Source: Syngnathus acus
Lineage: Eukaryota > Chordata > Actinopteri > Syngnathiformes > Syngnathidae
Assembly (NCBI RefSeq): GCF_901709675.1
Contig: NC_051088.1
Span: forward strand, 1,180,001 to 1,244,000
Direction of reading: 5' to 3'
DNA: 64,000 bases
The notes beneath the pieces are model-generated. The model was given only the letters and a program-made list of their open reading frames with translations, had not been told where the DNA came from and searched no databases. Position 1 is the stretch's first letter. Every line of letters starts with the position of its first letter. The position numbers were made by a program, and so were the translations under genes. Shown piece after piece: positions 63,674-64,000 of this stretch.

Positions 63674-64000
63674 TATTTTGAAATTCACACCCAATTCACC
63701 AATATTTCCTTTTTCCCTTCTCATTTCTACATTTTTCAACCGATTCAACCCATTCCAACTTTCAACTGTTCATCATTTTTCTACCTATTCCACAACTTCC
63801 CAAAAACTTCACACCTTTTATTTTGAAATTCACACCCAATTCCTTTTCCCTTCTCATTTCTACATTTTTCAACCGATTCAACCCATTCCAACTTTCAACT
63901 GTTCATCATTTTTCTACCTATTCCACAACTTACCAAAAACTTCACATATTTTATTTTGAAATTCACACCCAATTCTCCAATATTTCCTTTTTTCCCTTCT
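63674..64000. repeat. 133-145-bp tandem repeat running off the window
   Basis: TATTTTGAAATTCACACCCA begins at 63674, 63819 and 63952. Units share TTTTTCAACCGATTCAACCC and TTCAACTGTTCATCATTTTT. The second is shortened by 12 bases (missing CACCAATATTTC). Looser relatives of the unit lie upstream from about 63400. The coding frames across it are repeat artefacts. Confidence 0.85.

Noticed and set aside
63674-64000. CRISPR-like array or coding gene at the right edge
   Set aside because: Units of 133-145 bp are direct tandem copies without unique spacers, in a eukaryotic genome; a satellite-type repeat.

Overview
The window looks like teleost fish nuclear DNA. It has two vertebrate genes with introns, and nearly everything else is transposable-element sequence of kinds common in ray-finned fish: Rex3-type RTE LINEs, Rex1/CR1-type and L2-type LINEs, L1 remnants, Tc1, pogo/Tigger, PIF-Harbinger and many hAT elements, tRNA-derived SINEs, and ATCC/GATG microsatellites. 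I see no bacterial-style operon, viral genome or CRISPR array. Family names come from recognising motifs and protein blocks by eye, not from a database search.

Host genes. (1) ebi3 (IL-27 beta / IL-35 subunit, a soluble class I cytokine receptor-like protein) lies on the + strand. Three exons are present: 5759-5879, 7256-7419 and 10532-10711 (with stop). The splice phases fit and the last exon carries a WSLWS motif; upstream exons must lie left of the window. (2) A dnajc5 (cysteine-string protein) gene lies on the - strand. Four coding exons (41608-41723, 39497-39710, 29231-29402, 29040-29140) give a complete 200-residue product with J domain, HPD motif and a 14-cysteine string. The two genes converge tail to tail, separated by about 18 kb of repeats.

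Region by region. 1-5450: L2 LINE end, reversed Rex3, SINE, Tigger derivative, and a LINE end inside a hAT-like repeat. 5759-10711: ebi3, with a Tc1 element in the second intron of the window. 10969-19509: nested hATs with recognisable target-site duplications, plus a Rex3 copy flanked by perfect 205-bp direct repeats. 19518-29039: intergenic repeats (Harbinger MITE, hAT fragment, TA-flanked elements with minisatellites). 29040-41723: dnajc5. Its 10-kb intron holds an RTE-type LINE and an L2 LINE split by a nearly complete Rex1-clade LINE; the two LINE reading frames are fused. 42765-45037: hAT and TA-flanked elements. 45037-61723: an L1 split by one old hAT element (46057-61005). That hAT's - strand transposase gene has been interrupted by a TA-element (itself carrying a near full-length LINE), a SINE, a hAT MITE, a Rex3 copy, a Tigger fragment and a THAP-containing element. 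61724-64000: more hAT and SINE sequence, then two tandem-repeat arrays, the last running off the end.

Most notable: the 205-bp duplication around Rex3, beside another Rex3 with an ordinary 11-bp duplication; the 15-kb nested hAT whose reading frame is recovered on paper when two insertions and one target copy each are removed; a deletion derivative with THAP and opposing first-exon fragments at its two ends, which hints at a two-gene transposon; and the in-frame LINE-LINE fusion ORF.
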